Of a stretch of 64,000 nucleotides of DNA, positions 35,958 to 45,396 are shown piece by piece. Each line of letters opens with the position of its first letter. Within the stretch, counting starts at the first letter, position 1. The stretch is from SAR324 cluster bacterium (GTDB lineage: Bacteria > SAR324 > NAC60-12). Under the pieces are notes generated by a model that saw nothing but the letters and a program-made list of their open reading frames with translations, did not search any database and was not told where the DNA came from. The translations under genes were made by a program, and so were the position numbers. The stretch lies in assembly GCA_028281495.1 (NCBI GenBank), contig JANQJU010000023.1:62001-126000 (forward strand), given 5' to 3'.

Positions 35958-38900
35958 GTGCCGACGCTTCACTATTCCAATCATCTGGAACAATTGGTGC
36001 AGCCTTTGGGCCAGAATCTTCAAAGCCAAGATCCGTTTAGGCCCTCGGTACTGGTTGTTCCAAATTTCAACTTACAAAAATGGCTTTCCCTGGAACTTGC
36101 CAAGTTCCAGGGCATTGCCGCCCACCTCGAATTCCGCCGCCTCGAACAAGCCATTGCTCAGGCAATGTTGCAACCCTCTTCCTTAGAGATTTCATCGCCC
36201 GAGGTTCTCCCAAAAGCATGGTTGCATACCGACCACCTGCATCGTTTAATCATACAACTTTTGCATGACTATGTGCTGCAAAAAGATGATGCCGATTGGC
36301 GGTACCTCAAAGACTACATCTGCCGTCAAGGTACTCTTTCAGCAGGAGCTCAAGAAGTCCGAGTCTTTCAACTCGCGGGGCGCATCGCCCAACTATTTCA
36401 GGAATACGGCTATCACCGTCCACAATTGTTGAAGGCTTGGGAATCCGGAGATTTTGGTTTTTCCAATACTCACGTTCTCGAAACTGAACGTTGGCAACGA
36501 AAACTGTGGCGAGCGCTGTTTGGACCCATTGGGAGTATTACCTCACACAACGAACAAGTCTTGGATTTAGCGCCGGATGATTCGCAACGTTGGCAATGGT
36601 ACACGTTGCCACAATTGGTAGAACGATATCCATCGAGAGACCAGCAAAGCCAGACCGATCGGGAAACTCTACACATCTTTGGAATTTCTTATATCTCTAG
36701 CTTCCATCGAGAAGCGCTTTCCAAATTAGATCAAACGTACCGCATTCATGTATATACACTCACCCCTTGCATGGAATTTTGGGAGGATCTGGAAACCGAA
36801 TGGGAAACCAAAAAACGTCTATCCAAAGCCTCTGCAGCGCCCCTATTTTCAGATCGTAATGCCCGGATTTCCACCAAGGAATTTGAGTCAGGAACACTCA
36901 TTGAAAATGAAGAAAGCAATTCATTTTTACAGGCGTGGGGCCGGCCGGGACGAGAAAACATGCGTCTTCTGAACGAGTTGAGTTCTTGGAACTATGAAGC
37001 TTGGTTTGCTGATCCCATGCCATTCAGCCCACCCACTTTGTTGCAACAGATTCAATACGATATCCTAGTCCGGGAACCTCAACGGCGCTCTCCTCTTGGC
37101 ATAAAGCCTGATGACAGTCTTCGGGTCTTGGCATGTCCCAGCACAAAGCGAGAATCGGAAATTGTAGCCAATGAAATTTGGACCTTGGTACAAAATGCCC
37201 CTCATCTGAAGTTCAATGACATTGCGGTGATCGTACCCGATATGCAGCTTTATCAAGCTGACCTCGAACTGAGCTTTCAACGATTGCATCGGATTCCTTA
37301 CAATTTAATCGATGGTGCCATCGAATCAGGCGGACAATTGGTGGACGGTGCGTTGAAATTGTTCCAACTGGGTCTTGGCGAGTACACACGGAAAGACCTG
37401 TTTGCCATCCTCTCTCATCCGAACTTCATGCAGCGATTTGCCTCTTGGGAGATCGATCCAGAACAATGGCTTCAGTGGGTTGATGAAGCAGGCATTCTCT
37501 ATGGAGTCGATACCACACACCATCGTCAAAGCGGCTATGATTACTTCCAACGGGATCTCTACCATTGGGAACAAGGGTTACGACGCCTCACCTTAGGGCT
37601 TTATCTCCAACAAGAACGAGACTGGGATCCACAAATCTACGAACTGGAAGGGCAAAAATATTTTCCTGTTAGTGTCGAACACGCCTTACAAGAATCGGCG
37701 GTGCAATTCATCATACTGGTTCGTTCCCTCATTGCTGATACGCGCGAAATGCCTAAGTGGAGACTCAGCGCACATCAATGGGGACGCTATTTTGTCACGC
37801 TCATGCATACATATTTAGCCCCTATCAATTCCTCTGAAGAAGGTATGTTTCGCAAATTCGTGTCCGAACTTTACAATCTGCAAGAGATGGATGCCGTGTT
37901 TTTGAAGTCAGAAGGAAAGCCTGCATCGAAGTCGGAATCAAATTCAGAATTGGAACGAAGCCAGACATCGCAAGAACATGAAGCAGCAAAGTCTGGCAAA
38001 ATGTCGGAAAAATTGAGCTACCGAATGATTTTGGAATTCGTGAAACACCAACAACAGAAGGTCACAGTGCAACGTGGATACTATCTGGCTGACGGAGTAA
38101 CGATTTCTTCGTTTCTACCGATGCGCCCGATTCCGTTCCAAGCCGTATTCATTTTAGGACTGGGAGAGGGGCTATTTCCTGCGCCATTCAAAAAGAACAA
38201 CCTCGACCTGCGGGAGGCTCGCATTCCTCTAAGAAACCAACAAAGAGGGTTCGAATTTAGAGAACGACAAATCGGAGATGTCTCGGATACCGAAAAAGAT
38301 AAATACATGTTTCTTGAAACTCTGATTTCCACGCGGCGTTATCTATACCTGAGCTATGTAGACCGAGACGACCAAACCAATGATCCGCTTGCCCCTTCTT
38401 CGGTGTTGCAAACCCTATTGACCGTACTCAATGAACAATATCTGCCCGTCGGAACCCAATTTCCGATTACAGTCTTCCCTCTCAAAAATTATTCTTTGGC
38501 TTACTTTCCTGAAATAGAATCCTCTTCCATTTTACCCAATTTTGATCCCCGCGCTTATCAGCAAGCACGAGCCATCCAACTACGAAAACACCTAGACTCC
38601 TTTCTGAAGGCACAACAGGCTGGATCCAATCCGCCACGTGATATCTTGCTTGGGCAATTTGATAAGTGGAATATCACCCAAAAACCTTTGGTGAAACTAA
38701 CGGAAGAACCGCTAGAAGAGCCTTTACGTAGCAACGTAGAAATCGAAATATTAGAGTCAGAGTCCGATCCTTTAGAACGTGCAAGCACTGTCATCCCAAT
38801 TCATTTCCACCAGCTACGTGCATTTTTGGAATGCCCTCTACAAGCGACGGCTAAACGGAAGTTACGTATCATGGAAGATGAAGCTAGTGAGGATTTGAGA

Positions 38901-39821
38901 GAAGTCGTCCAGGAACCCTTTGAAACCCCATTCTTGCAAGAGAATCTGTTGCTAAAGTCAGTACTCACTCAAGCTTTGGAACAGCAAATAGAGCTTCCAA
39001 ACTGGGAATCTTTGTATGAACAGCAAGCTGAATTGTTTGAACTGCGAGGTGATATTCCAACAGGTGCGTTCAAACGCTGGTCACGAAGTCGACATTTGCA
39101 ACAGTTGGCGGCTTGGCATGCAAATCTGAAAAATGCAATCCCGGTGTCATGGAAGACTTTGGCATTCCGATCTAAAATCTATCGATTTGGCAAACCCCGT
39201 GAAGGTGAGCCGGTCCAAGAAATTTTTCCTCCAATTCGGTTGGATATCTCGTTGCATTCCGGTGAGACAGTGACGATAGAGCTTCAGGGTAGCACCCACT
39301 GGTCTCTTGTGACACCTGATGAAGATTGGCATTCTTTGTATCTGAGCAATGTCATCAAACCTCTGAACGCAAAACACCATCTAAGGGCCTTCCTCGACAT
39401 GATCGTGCTCACCATAGCTGGGCAGGCTCCTCAAACCGAATGGTTTCAAAGCAATCTCATTCCTGCTGTTGAGGCCAAACCTCAAATACAGGCTTTCCGG
39501 TTGCTTTCTGCAGAAAAGGCGCAAACGTATCTCACCGAATTGATCCGCGCGATGCTAGAAGATCCTTACACTTTTCTCATGCCTATCGAAGCGGTGATCG
39601 ATCTTTGTAAATCTCACCTCCCTAACGAGGTTGATTCTGAAGAATTCAACCGTCTTCTCAAACAGAAGGTCCGCGATCTCATAGAAAATGGAACCACTCC
39701 CTGTAGCTCCACACGTGGTCCTCTTCAACATCTGGAAGCTTATGCTCCTCCAAAAGATGGTTACTCGTTGTATCGTCAACGATTCCTGCCCTTTTTCGAG
39801 GCTATGATCACCACCAGATGA
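35958..39821 (+). CDS. recC: Exodeoxyribonuclease V gamma subunit (RecC)
   Basis: A 1287-residue protein. The N-terminal region has the RecC-type inactivated helicase opening (SVLVVPNFNLQKWLSLELAK, GIAAHLEF) and a later segment of GEYTRKDLFAILSHPNF type. The second half shows SFLPMRPIPFQAVFILGLGEG and the DTEKDKYMFLETLISTRR-LYLSYV segment matching RecC. RecC recognises Chi and connects RecB and RecD in the RecBCD nuclease/helicase. The GTG start is preceded by aaaaagga. No recB or recD is next to it on either side. It stops inside a 21-bp repeat array. Confidence 0.9.
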   Translation: MPTLHYSNHLEQLVQPLGQNLQSQDPFRPSVLVVPNFNLQKWLSLELAKFQGIAAHLEFRRLEQAIAQAMLQPSSLEISSPEVLPKAWLHTDHLHRLIIQLLHDYVLQKDDADWRYLKDYICRQGTLSAGAQEVRVFQLAGRIAQLFQEYGYHRPQLLKAWESGDFGFSNTHVLETERWQRKLWRALFGPIGSITSHNEQVLDLAPDDSQRWQWYTLPQLVERYPSRDQQSQTDRETLHIFGISYISSFHREALSKLDQTYRIHVYTLTPCMEFWEDLETEWETKKRLSKASAAPLFSDRNARISTKEFESGTLIENEESNSFLQAWGRPGRENMRLLNELSSWNYEAWFADPMPFSPPTLLQQIQYDILVREPQRRSPLGIKPDDSLRVLACPSTKRESEIVANEIWTLVQNAPHLKFNDIAVIVPDMQLYQADLELSFQRLHRIPYNLIDGAIESGGQLVDGALKLFQLGLGEYTRKDLFAILSHPNFMQRFASWEIDPEQWLQWVDEAGILYGVDTTHHRQSGYDYFQRDLYHWEQGLRRLTLGLYLQQERDWDPQIYELEGQKYFPVSVEHALQESAVQFIILVRSLIADTREMPKWRLSAHQWGRYFVTLMHTYLAPINSSEEGMFRKFVSELYNLQEMDAVFLKSEGKPASKSESNSELERSQTSQEHEAAKSGKMSEKLSYRMILEFVKHQQQKVTVQRGYYLADGVTISSFLPMRPIPFQAVFILGLGEGLFPAPFKKNNLDLREARIPLRNQQRGFEFRERQIGDVSDTEKDKYMFLETLISTRRYLYLSYVDRDDQTNDPLAPSSVLQTLLTVLNEQYLPVGTQFPITVFPLKNYSLAYFPEIESSSILPNFDPRAYQQARAIQLRKHLDSFLKAQQAGSNPPRDILLGQFDKWNITQKPLVKLTEEPLEEPLRSNVEIEILESESDPLERASTVIPIHFHQLRAFLECPLQATAKRKLRIMEDEASEDLREVVQEPFETPFLQENLLLKSVLTQALEQQIELPNWESLYEQQAELFELRGDIPTGAFKRWSRSRHLQQLAAWHANLKNAIPVSWKTLAFRSKIYRFGKPREGEPVQEIFPPIRLDISLHSGETVTIELQGSTHWSLVTPDEDWHSLYLSNVIKPLNAKHHLRAFLDMIVLTIAGQAPQTEWFQSNLIPAVEAKPQIQAFRLLSAEKAQTYLTELIRAMLEDPYTFLMPIEAVIDLCKSHLPNEVDSEEFNRLLKQKVRDLIENGTTPCSSTRGPLQHLEAYAPPKDGYSLYRQRFLPFFEAMITTR

Positions 39822-39961
39822 CGTTATTCAATAACCACGTGGTGTTATTGAATAACCAGATGATGTTATTGAATAACCAGATGATGTTATTGAATAACCA
39901 GATGATGTTGTTGAATAATCAGATGATGTTGTTGAATAACCAGATGATGTTGTTCAATGAG
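39815..39961. repeat. Seven-copy 21-bp palindromic tandem array between recC and ispE
   Basis: Seven head-to-tail copies of cagatgatgttattgaataac (21 bp) fill the convergent gap: 39815, 39836, 39857, 39878, 39899, 39920 and 39941. Copies 3 and 4 are identical; the others differ by a few bases. Within each unit gttattgaataac is a perfect 13-nt palindrome (6-bp arms around one base), with one wobble in copies 5 and 6. The recC stop is inside copy 1 and the ispE stop inside copy 7. It may act as a bidirectional terminator or protein-binding array. Confidence 0.85.
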
Positions 39962-40862
39962 AGCGAGCGTTGCTAAGATTCAGTCCATAGGAATGCTGAT
40001 GCAAAATCTCACAGCAAAACACTCCAATGGACATAGGATTGGGTTCCGCCGGAATAGGAGCTTTATTGAAGAGGGTTTGACTGAGATTGAGAGCAGCCTG
40101 TTGTTGGATGGTTTTTTCCGAAAATAAGCCAAATACTGCTGAACCGCTTCCAGTAACCAACGCCCCCAAGGCTCCCAACTGACATAGTTGCTGTTTGATT
40201 TTGGAAAGAACAGGGTAAGCTGGAAGCAAAGAAGCTTCAAATTGATTGAATAACCGAGAGGATAACTGTTTCAAATCTGTCATTGGATCAGGGGTTTCTG
40301 TCATTGGTACTGGACGGCAATGGCTATAGGCTTCACTGGTCGATATTGAAAACGATGGCTTGACCACAACCACGAATCCCGATGGGTAATGGGATAGTGG
40401 GTGCAGCTGTTCCCCTCGCCCTTTCACTTCACAGGGAGTCGGTTCTAAAAAAAAAGGAATGTCCGATCCCAGAGAAGACGCCATTTGATGCAATTGCATC
40501 ATTGTGAACGGAGCATGATAAAGATGATTCAAGGCCTGCAACACCCCAGCAGCATTGCCACTACCCCCCCCCAAACCAGCTCCCACCGGAATTCGTTTGG
40601 TGAGATGAAAATCCAGATGCACTTCAATGCCAGATTGGGTGGCAAATAGCTTTGCTGCTTTCACTACGAGATTGTCGTCAGTGCTTCCACAATCGGTGTT
40701 TTCAGTACGCAACACAATCCCGTCTTTTTGATTGGGAGTGATGCGAATCGTATCAAATAACGAAATAGGGACCATGTGCATGTATAACTCATGGTAACCG
40801 TCGGTTCGCTTTTTTAGGATATGCAACAGGGTATTGATCTTGGCGGGTGTCTGAATTTGCAT
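39954..40862 (-). CDS. ispE: 4-diphosphocytidyl-2-C-methyl-D-erythritol kinase
   Basis: A 302-residue GHMP kinase of the MEP isoprenoid pathway. It opens TPAKINTLLHILKKRTDGYHEL, the substrate-binding region of IspE, with the ATP loop VGAGLGGGSGNAAGVLQALN near residue 95 and the C-terminal ALVTGSGSAVFGLF motif. It phosphorylates CDP-methylerythritol at O2. Length is typical. The gene stops inside a 21-bp repeat array; the promoter side faces the HD-domain gene, 23 bp away on the same strand. Confidence 0.96.
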   Translation of the reverse strand: MQIQTPAKINTLLHILKKRTDGYHELYMHMVPISLFDTIRITPNQKDGIVLRTENTDCGSTDDNLVVKAAKLFATQSGIEVHLDFHLTKRIPVGAGLGGGSGNAAGVLQALNHLYHAPFTMMQLHQMASSLGSDIPFFLEPTPCEVKGRGEQLHPLSHYPSGFVVVVKPSFSISTSEAYSHCRPVPMTETPDPMTDLKQLSSRLFNQFEASLLPAYPVLSKIKQQLCQLGALGALVTGSGSAVFGLFSEKTIQQQAALNLSQTLFNKAPIPAEPNPMSIGVFCCEILHQHSYGLNLSNARSH

Positions 40863-40885
40863 AGTCTTTATGAATATTGTTCGAT

Positions 40886-42217
40886 TCAGAACAAAAGTGG
40901 GATGAGTAAGTCGCAGGCACGTCGATAGTCTTTATGTTCACAATACAGATAGCGAACATCAGCGGTCCGATGATACTGCCCCAATAACAAAGACACTTTT
41001 TGAATAGGAAGATATTGGGTCGTTCCCAAGACGTTCTTTTTCACCAGCAAAGGTGTGTCTTTGGGATTGGGCTGCCGAGTCAACAATGACAAATAATTGT
41101 CAGATTGGATAAACAGCGTTTCGATACCTGCCTCAGCAAGTCGATCCAACACCTGTTGTTGCAAATCAGCAGGATGGTAATGCTCAAATTGAAACAAGCG
41201 TTTTGCCGGTTTTCGTAACACAATTCGAGATGCCCACTTTTTGTTCTGTGCCTGCCAAAGCGCAGAAAGCATGCTGTCTTCACGCGCCATTAAGAAGTTT
41301 TCCAAAGTGCCTGTGATAGCAAAATCAATTTCGTGGGCTTCCAAAGAGCGCTGTAGAAAATAGTCGAATGGCAGAATAGTTTTATGGAGATATACCTGAA
41401 AAAACATATGAAGCCGGGCTAACAAAAAATCTTCATAAGTGTGCAACGCTTTATGCTTCAGTACGAGACCAATCCCTTGTTCGGTTTGAACACATGAAAG
41501 TGATCGCACCAGATGATTGATGTCAAATTTCCCATAATTGACCCCTGCATAATAAGAATCCCGCATGAGATAATCCATACGGTCTGCATCGATTTCCCCT
41601 CCAATAATGTTTTTTAAGAGAGGGTGGATATTCCTTTCGTTGCTCTGTTCCAACCGGCAACGTTGCCGTAAACTGGCAGACATTTCTATGTCAGGTTCAA
41701 TCAACGAACAAACATCTTGCGCTTCTTCAGCCGATAGCAACGGGGGAGATTCTTGCCGAAAGGCATAAATGGTAGCAATCGAGAAGTCTTCATGGGTGGC
41801 TTGTTTGTCCACATTCAGATTTCGATACCATTCATGGGGCAAGTCTAAAAATTTTTTGAAAGGGAGGATCAGTTCAGAAGAATGTGAGAAGGGGGGATGC
41901 CCTACATCATGCAACAGAGCCGCAAATCGCACAATTTGTCGGAAATATGCCAGATCTTCTGAAGTGAACAATTCTTCCAGCCATGGGGAATCCGCAACGA
42001 GGCGGTCAAAAATTTGTCCCGACAAGTACATCACCCCTAAAGAATGACCTAAGCGGGAGTGTGTTGCTCCTGTATACACGTAACTGGCAAATCCCAATTG
42101 GGAGATATGGCGGAGACGCTGAAAAAAGGGATGGTCGAGAATTTGCTTCTCTCGATGATTGAAGGGGATCGTCCCATGAATCGGACAACGCAATTCGTAT
42201 CGGGGAACAGGCGGCAT
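40886..42217 (-). CDS. HD-domain phosphohydrolase (COG1078 type)
   Basis: A 443-residue protein of the HD superfamily, related to dNTP triphosphohydrolases. The N-terminus shows CPIHGTI and RLRHISQLGFASYVYTGATHSRLGHSLGV. The metal-binding core is LLHDVGHPPFSH, and EIDADRMDYLMRDSYYAGV supplies the distal Asp region. The proteins hydrolyse nucleotides or related phosphate esters with metal ions. The C-terminal region (about 330-443) is variable in the family. It sits before ispE on the same strand. Confidence 0.9.
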   Translation of the reverse strand: MPPVPRYELRCPIHGTIPFNHREKQILDHPFFQRLRHISQLGFASYVYTGATHSRLGHSLGVMYLSGQIFDRLVADSPWLEELFTSEDLAYFRQIVRFAALLHDVGHPPFSHSSELILPFKKFLDLPHEWYRNLNVDKQATHEDFSIATIYAFRQESPPLLSAEEAQDVCSLIEPDIEMSASLRQRCRLEQSNERNIHPLLKNIIGGEIDADRMDYLMRDSYYAGVNYGKFDINHLVRSLSCVQTEQGIGLVLKHKALHTYEDFLLARLHMFFQVYLHKTILPFDYFLQRSLEAHEIDFAITGTLENFLMAREDSMLSALWQAQNKKWASRIVLRKPAKRLFQFEHYHPADLQQQVLDRLAEAGIETLFIQSDNYLSLLTRQPNPKDTPLLVKKNVLGTTQYLPIQKVSLLLGQYHRTADVRYLYCEHKDYRRACDLLIPLLF

Positions 42218-42341
42218 AGAGTTCCTTAGTCGCGAGTGGGAGGTGAAGCAGGATGTTCACAATCAAGATACAAAAATCAAAACCAACTCACTCATATTCC
42301 GATTGTTAGGGACGATAGCAGGCCCAAAAGAAAAATGGGTC

Positions 42342-42560
42342 TTAGAAATCGGCTTTTTGGGCAGCACGCAATTCTCGTTTCAGATCTTTGTTGCGTTGCT
42401 TTTCAGCGGCTTCTCGTTTCAATTTACGGGCTACGGAGGGCTTCACATAGAATTTTCTTTTTTTCAGTTCTTTGAACAATCCCTCTTTGATGAGCGTGCG
42501 TTTCAATTGCATTAAGGCTTTAGGGACATTTCCATCTTTGACATCAATTGTAACTGGCAT
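42342..42560 (-). CDS. rpsU: Small ribosomal subunit protein bS21
   Basis: A 72-residue basic protein with the bS21 pattern: MPVTIDVKDGNVPKAL, then LKRTLIKEGLFKELKKRKFYVKPS and a KLKREAAE basic helix. It sits in the 30S subunit platform near the 3' end of 16S rRNA and helps initiation. The start at 42560 was chosen because the sequence before it in the longer open frame is not S21-like. The C-terminal tail is extended and rich in Lys/Arg. Confidence 0.95.
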   Translation of the reverse strand: MPVTIDVKDGNVPKALMQLKRTLIKEGLFKELKKRKFYVKPSVARKLKREAAEKQRNKDLKRELRAAQKADF

Positions 42561-42757
42561 AAATTTTCTCGATAAGGTGATTGGGAAAAGTGGTAACTCA
42601 TGAGTAAAACACACCTTTATATCATAAATTTTTCCTTTTACAACCCTCGTATCTGATCTAGGGGGAAGAATCATTTGCGAGAAAGCAAAGATGACGCTAT
42701 ATACAAAATGAGGGGGCGGTGTTATCATGCGGACTTGCCTGCAAGTGACTGTAACCT

Positions 42758-42787
42758 AAGATCTTCTTGAAAAAACGAAGAGCTTTT
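42758..42787 (+). terminator. Hairpin with a GAAAAAAC loop upstream of 42805
   Basis: Arms aagatcttc (42758-42766) and gaagagctt (42777-42785) pair with one mismatch around the loop ttgaaaaaac, followed by tt. It lies 18 bp before the ATG at 42805. The loop and the adjoining cttc/gaag are shared with the hairpin at 50281. It may attenuate the gene or be a terminator for upstream transcription. Confidence 0.4.
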
Positions 42788-42804
42788 ACCGGAGAGGAAA
42801 ACAG

Positions 42805-43959
42805 ATGTCATCAAACAAATCACGATTCGAAACCTATTACGCGAAAGAGGATTCCGGACGCGTTGTCTATGAGGAGCGCAAAAACGGTTTGGAAGAGATT
42901 CAGCAGCTTTTGGAGCTAATTGATGAAGTCAAAAAGGCTCCGGATGTTTCGGAAGCAATCATTCCTGCCTTAGAGGAACTGAACTATAAAATAGAAGCGT
43001 TGAGATATTCTGATATTTCATTGCCAGAACTGAAACAAAAATTGAAAGGTTACAGTCGGGTTCCTTTGGGAGATGGGAAATTTCTCCACTTGAGTTCGTT
43101 CCTGACGAGCAAAGGCGAGCAAAAGGTCGTTAAATCTGAGGATGAGTATTTATCACAAGTAAAAAAGATGCGTGTTAACACGATGGCCAATCTCACCAAT
43201 TTGCTTCTTTTCAAAGAAGAAGATGAACACCTTCGGGCGTTTTTCGACGAATTGAAAGAGATGGAAAGCAATTCCAGTTACCAAGACATCAAGACCCGTA
43301 TGGACCATTTAACAATGAGCGGAATCATCAAACATTATAATCAGGTGAAGTTTGAATTTCTACAAAATTGGTTAAAGCCGTTTGAGGAACAGTTAGGAAA
43401 AGCTGTGCAAAGTATGTCTCCCAAAGAAGTACAAACTGCTTTGGGGAAAGTAGAAAATCTGAAAAAGAAAGAACTGGAGCAAGTGGGGATGCGTCTCAAT
43501 GCTGAAATCGCAGATCAGTTTCGCCCTTACAATCGGGAAATGCACGAGTTGATGAATGGGACGAGTTCAGATTTTTGGGGATTTCCAGAATATCGTGATG
43601 AATTTGTAAACTTGGTCAAAAAAATCATCAACCGGTTTACCTTCAAGTTAGAAAACCACTATTTGGTGTTTCAATCAGCGGATCAAACCCTCGCTTACTT
43701 GGTCGGATTCCCCGATGACACATTCGGTAGTAAGAAAAAAATAAAAGGTGGTAAAGTGGGATTGGTTCCCCATTTGAAAATTTTTTTTAATAGCGGGGAT
43801 GGTTCTTTTAAGGAATTGCGAAAAGAAGATATGGAAAAACCCACTGAATACTATCGCACATTAAAAACCGCAGTGGTGCCTTTCCTGGGATCGCTCTCTA
43901 TGATCGTGAATGCCGAACTCAGTCAAGGGTTTAAAGACTCATTCGACATGTGGATTTGA
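42805..43959 (+). CDS. Unrecognised 384-aa soluble protein
   Basis: I do not recognise the family. The protein is largely helical and charged. The first 250 residues are rich in Lys/Glu with heptad-like stretches such as GLEEIQQLLELIDEVKKAP, and the region 260-384 looks beta-rich (ENHYLVFQSADQTLAYLVGF, KVGLVPHLKIFFNSGDG). There is no signal peptide or membrane segment. The start is preceded by accggagagg. It is convergent with the exonuclease gene, separated by only 7 bp. The upstream hairpin at 42758 might control it. Confidence 0.55.
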   Translation: MSSNKSRFETYYAKEDSGRVVYEERKNGLEEIQQLLELIDEVKKAPDVSEAIIPALEELNYKIEALRYSDISLPELKQKLKGYSRVPLGDGKFLHLSSFLTSKGEQKVVKSEDEYLSQVKKMRVNTMANLTNLLLFKEEDEHLRAFFDELKEMESNSSYQDIKTRMDHLTMSGIIKHYNQVKFEFLQNWLKPFEEQLGKAVQSMSPKEVQTALGKVENLKKKELEQVGMRLNAEIADQFRPYNREMHELMNGTSSDFWGFPEYRDEFVNLVKKIINRFTFKLENHYLVFQSADQTLAYLVGFPDDTFGSKKKIKGGKVGLVPHLKIFFNSGDGSFKELRKEDMEKPTEYYRTLKTAVVPFLGSLSMIVNAELSQGFKDSFDMWI

Positions 43960-43966
43960 AAGGAAA

Positions 43967-44569
43967 TTAAAAAAGAGACATTTGTTCTATTTCGCGTTTT
44001 GGTTTTTCTAAGCTCCATTCCACTTTCACTGTTTTGATACCAGAGTAGGATTCGTACAAGAGTTCTCCTTTTTCGAGTGCATATTGGTGAACATCGCGAG
44101 TGACCTTCACATCGTCTTTGCAATACTCGATAATCTTGTCCAATTTGCCTTCTTTGTACCATTCCAAAGCTTGTAAACCATCTGCTGACTTTCCAGCACC
44201 CAATGTAGGACGGGCAATGGAGTCCAATTTCAAGCGGTGCCCTAGAATTTTTTTCAACTCGATCAGCATATCGAAGTTGTTCATTTCTGCTAACTCTGTG
44301 TATAAGCGTTGTCGGTCTTGGCGTGTAGAGTAACGGCTTCCTGCCACGACACGATGGTCGAAACCAATATGATTGAAACCCACAATCATCTCCACTCGTT
44401 TAAAGTGGTCGATCATTTTTTGTGCATCGTCTTCTAGATAAATATGAAACTTAGAATCTTCGGTGTCCCACAATATGCCAACCGACATGCCCATGTCTTC
44501 GATGTTGCTCCACCCTCCGACTTCTTCAGCCGAATATTTTGTTTCTAAGTCAAAATATACAATGTGCAT
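43967..44569 (-). CDS. Predicted DEDD 3'-5' exonuclease with C-terminal clamp-like motif
   Basis: A 200-residue RNase H-fold nuclease. Motif I is VYFDLETK (Asp7, Glu9), motif II is GFNHIGFD with an Asp in the usual place, and motif III is EYCKDDVKVTRD. These are the DEDD residues of proofreading-type exonucleases. The extreme C-terminus ends EQMSLF, which resembles the sliding-clamp (DnaN) binding pentapeptide QL[SD]LF. That would recruit the enzyme to replication or repair forks. Similar to the stand-alone YprB-like exonucleases; substrate unknown. Confidence 0.75.
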   Translation of the reverse strand: MHIVYFDLETKYSAEEVGGWSNIEDMGMSVGILWDTEDSKFHIYLEDDAQKMIDHFKRVEMIVGFNHIGFDHRVVAGSRYSTRQDRQRLYTELAEMNNFDMLIELKKILGHRLKLDSIARPTLGAGKSADGLQALEWYKEGKLDKIIEYCKDDVKVTRDVHQYALEKGELLYESYSGIKTVKVEWSLEKPKREIEQMSLF

Positions 44570-44604
44570 ATTGATTATTCCTCATTCAACAGTTGTGTGA
44601 AGAT

Positions 44605-45336
44605 ATGATTGATTACTACCGTTTGCTTTTGTTAACGCCGAACGCATCCTCGGACCAAATTCGTAAAGCATTTCGAAAAGAAGCAAAAAAATATCACCCC
44701 GATCTACATCAAGGAAAAGACCCGCAAGAAAAACGACGTTTGCAAAAACATTTCATCCTGATCACACAGGCCTATGAAACGTTGATCGATCCCGACAAAC
44801 GTCGTGAATACGATCGTCAGTTCGCCAAAAACAAAGAAAAACAACAGAAACCACATGCAAGTGCAAGTTCTTCTTCTTCGCGTTCGCGCACTCAACAAAC
44901 CGCCTCATCTACGACTTATTCCTCCCCTGAAGAACCCTTAGATACAGGGCTAGACGACCTTCTGAAGGATGTGGATGATCTGTTGGGGAAATTTGATCTG
45001 AAGTTCAAAGATCCGCTGGAAGTGTTGCTAGAATGGGCCATGAAAATTTTTCGAGAATTGACCGAAGCCTTTCAAGAAGACACCCAGTCTTCTTCCAAGT
45101 CACAAGGATCTCAAGCCCATCAAGAAAGAACATCACAACGCTCCAGCTCTCGCAGGGAAAGCGCTTCGTTTTCGTCAAAAGGGGATTCCATTTTGGAAGA
45201 GATTGAAGAAGAATTGCAACGTATGAAGCATCAAAAAAAAACAGGCGGTCTTCACAACAAACAAAAGAAATCGGGGGAAAAAACGATTGATCAAGAGCTT
45301 CGAGAAATTAAACGACGCTATGGAAAAAAACGTTAA
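44605..45336 (+). CDS. J-domain protein (DnaJ-like)
   Basis: A 243-residue protein with a J domain at about residues 3-68. The helix-2/loop has YHPDLHQG, so the HPD motif that stimulates DnaK ATPase is present, and the domain ends ETLIDPDKRREYDRQF. The rest is Ser/Gln-rich and low complexity with a charged C-terminus (about 190-243), without the zinc-finger or peptide-binding domains of DnaJ. It probably recruits DnaK to a particular client. The start at 44605 (ATG) is preferred over the TTG at 44593. Confidence 0.85.
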   Translation: MIDYYRLLLLTPNASSDQIRKAFRKEAKKYHPDLHQGKDPQEKRRLQKHFILITQAYETLIDPDKRREYDRQFAKNKEKQQKPHASASSSSSRSRTQQTASSTTYSSPEEPLDTGLDDLLKDVDDLLGKFDLKFKDPLEVLLEWAMKIFRELTEAFQEDTQSSSKSQGSQAHQERTSQRSSSRRESASFSSKGDSILEEIEEELQRMKHQKKTGGLHNKQKKSGEKTIDQELREIKRRYGKKR

Positions 45337-45396
45337 TCGCCCACCTATCTTTCTACATTCAACTTATAAAACATCATCAATTTACGAAAACTCATC

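Noticed and set aside
39815..39961. CRISPR array
   Set aside because: The 21-bp units are directly adjacent without spacers, so it is a plain tandem array.
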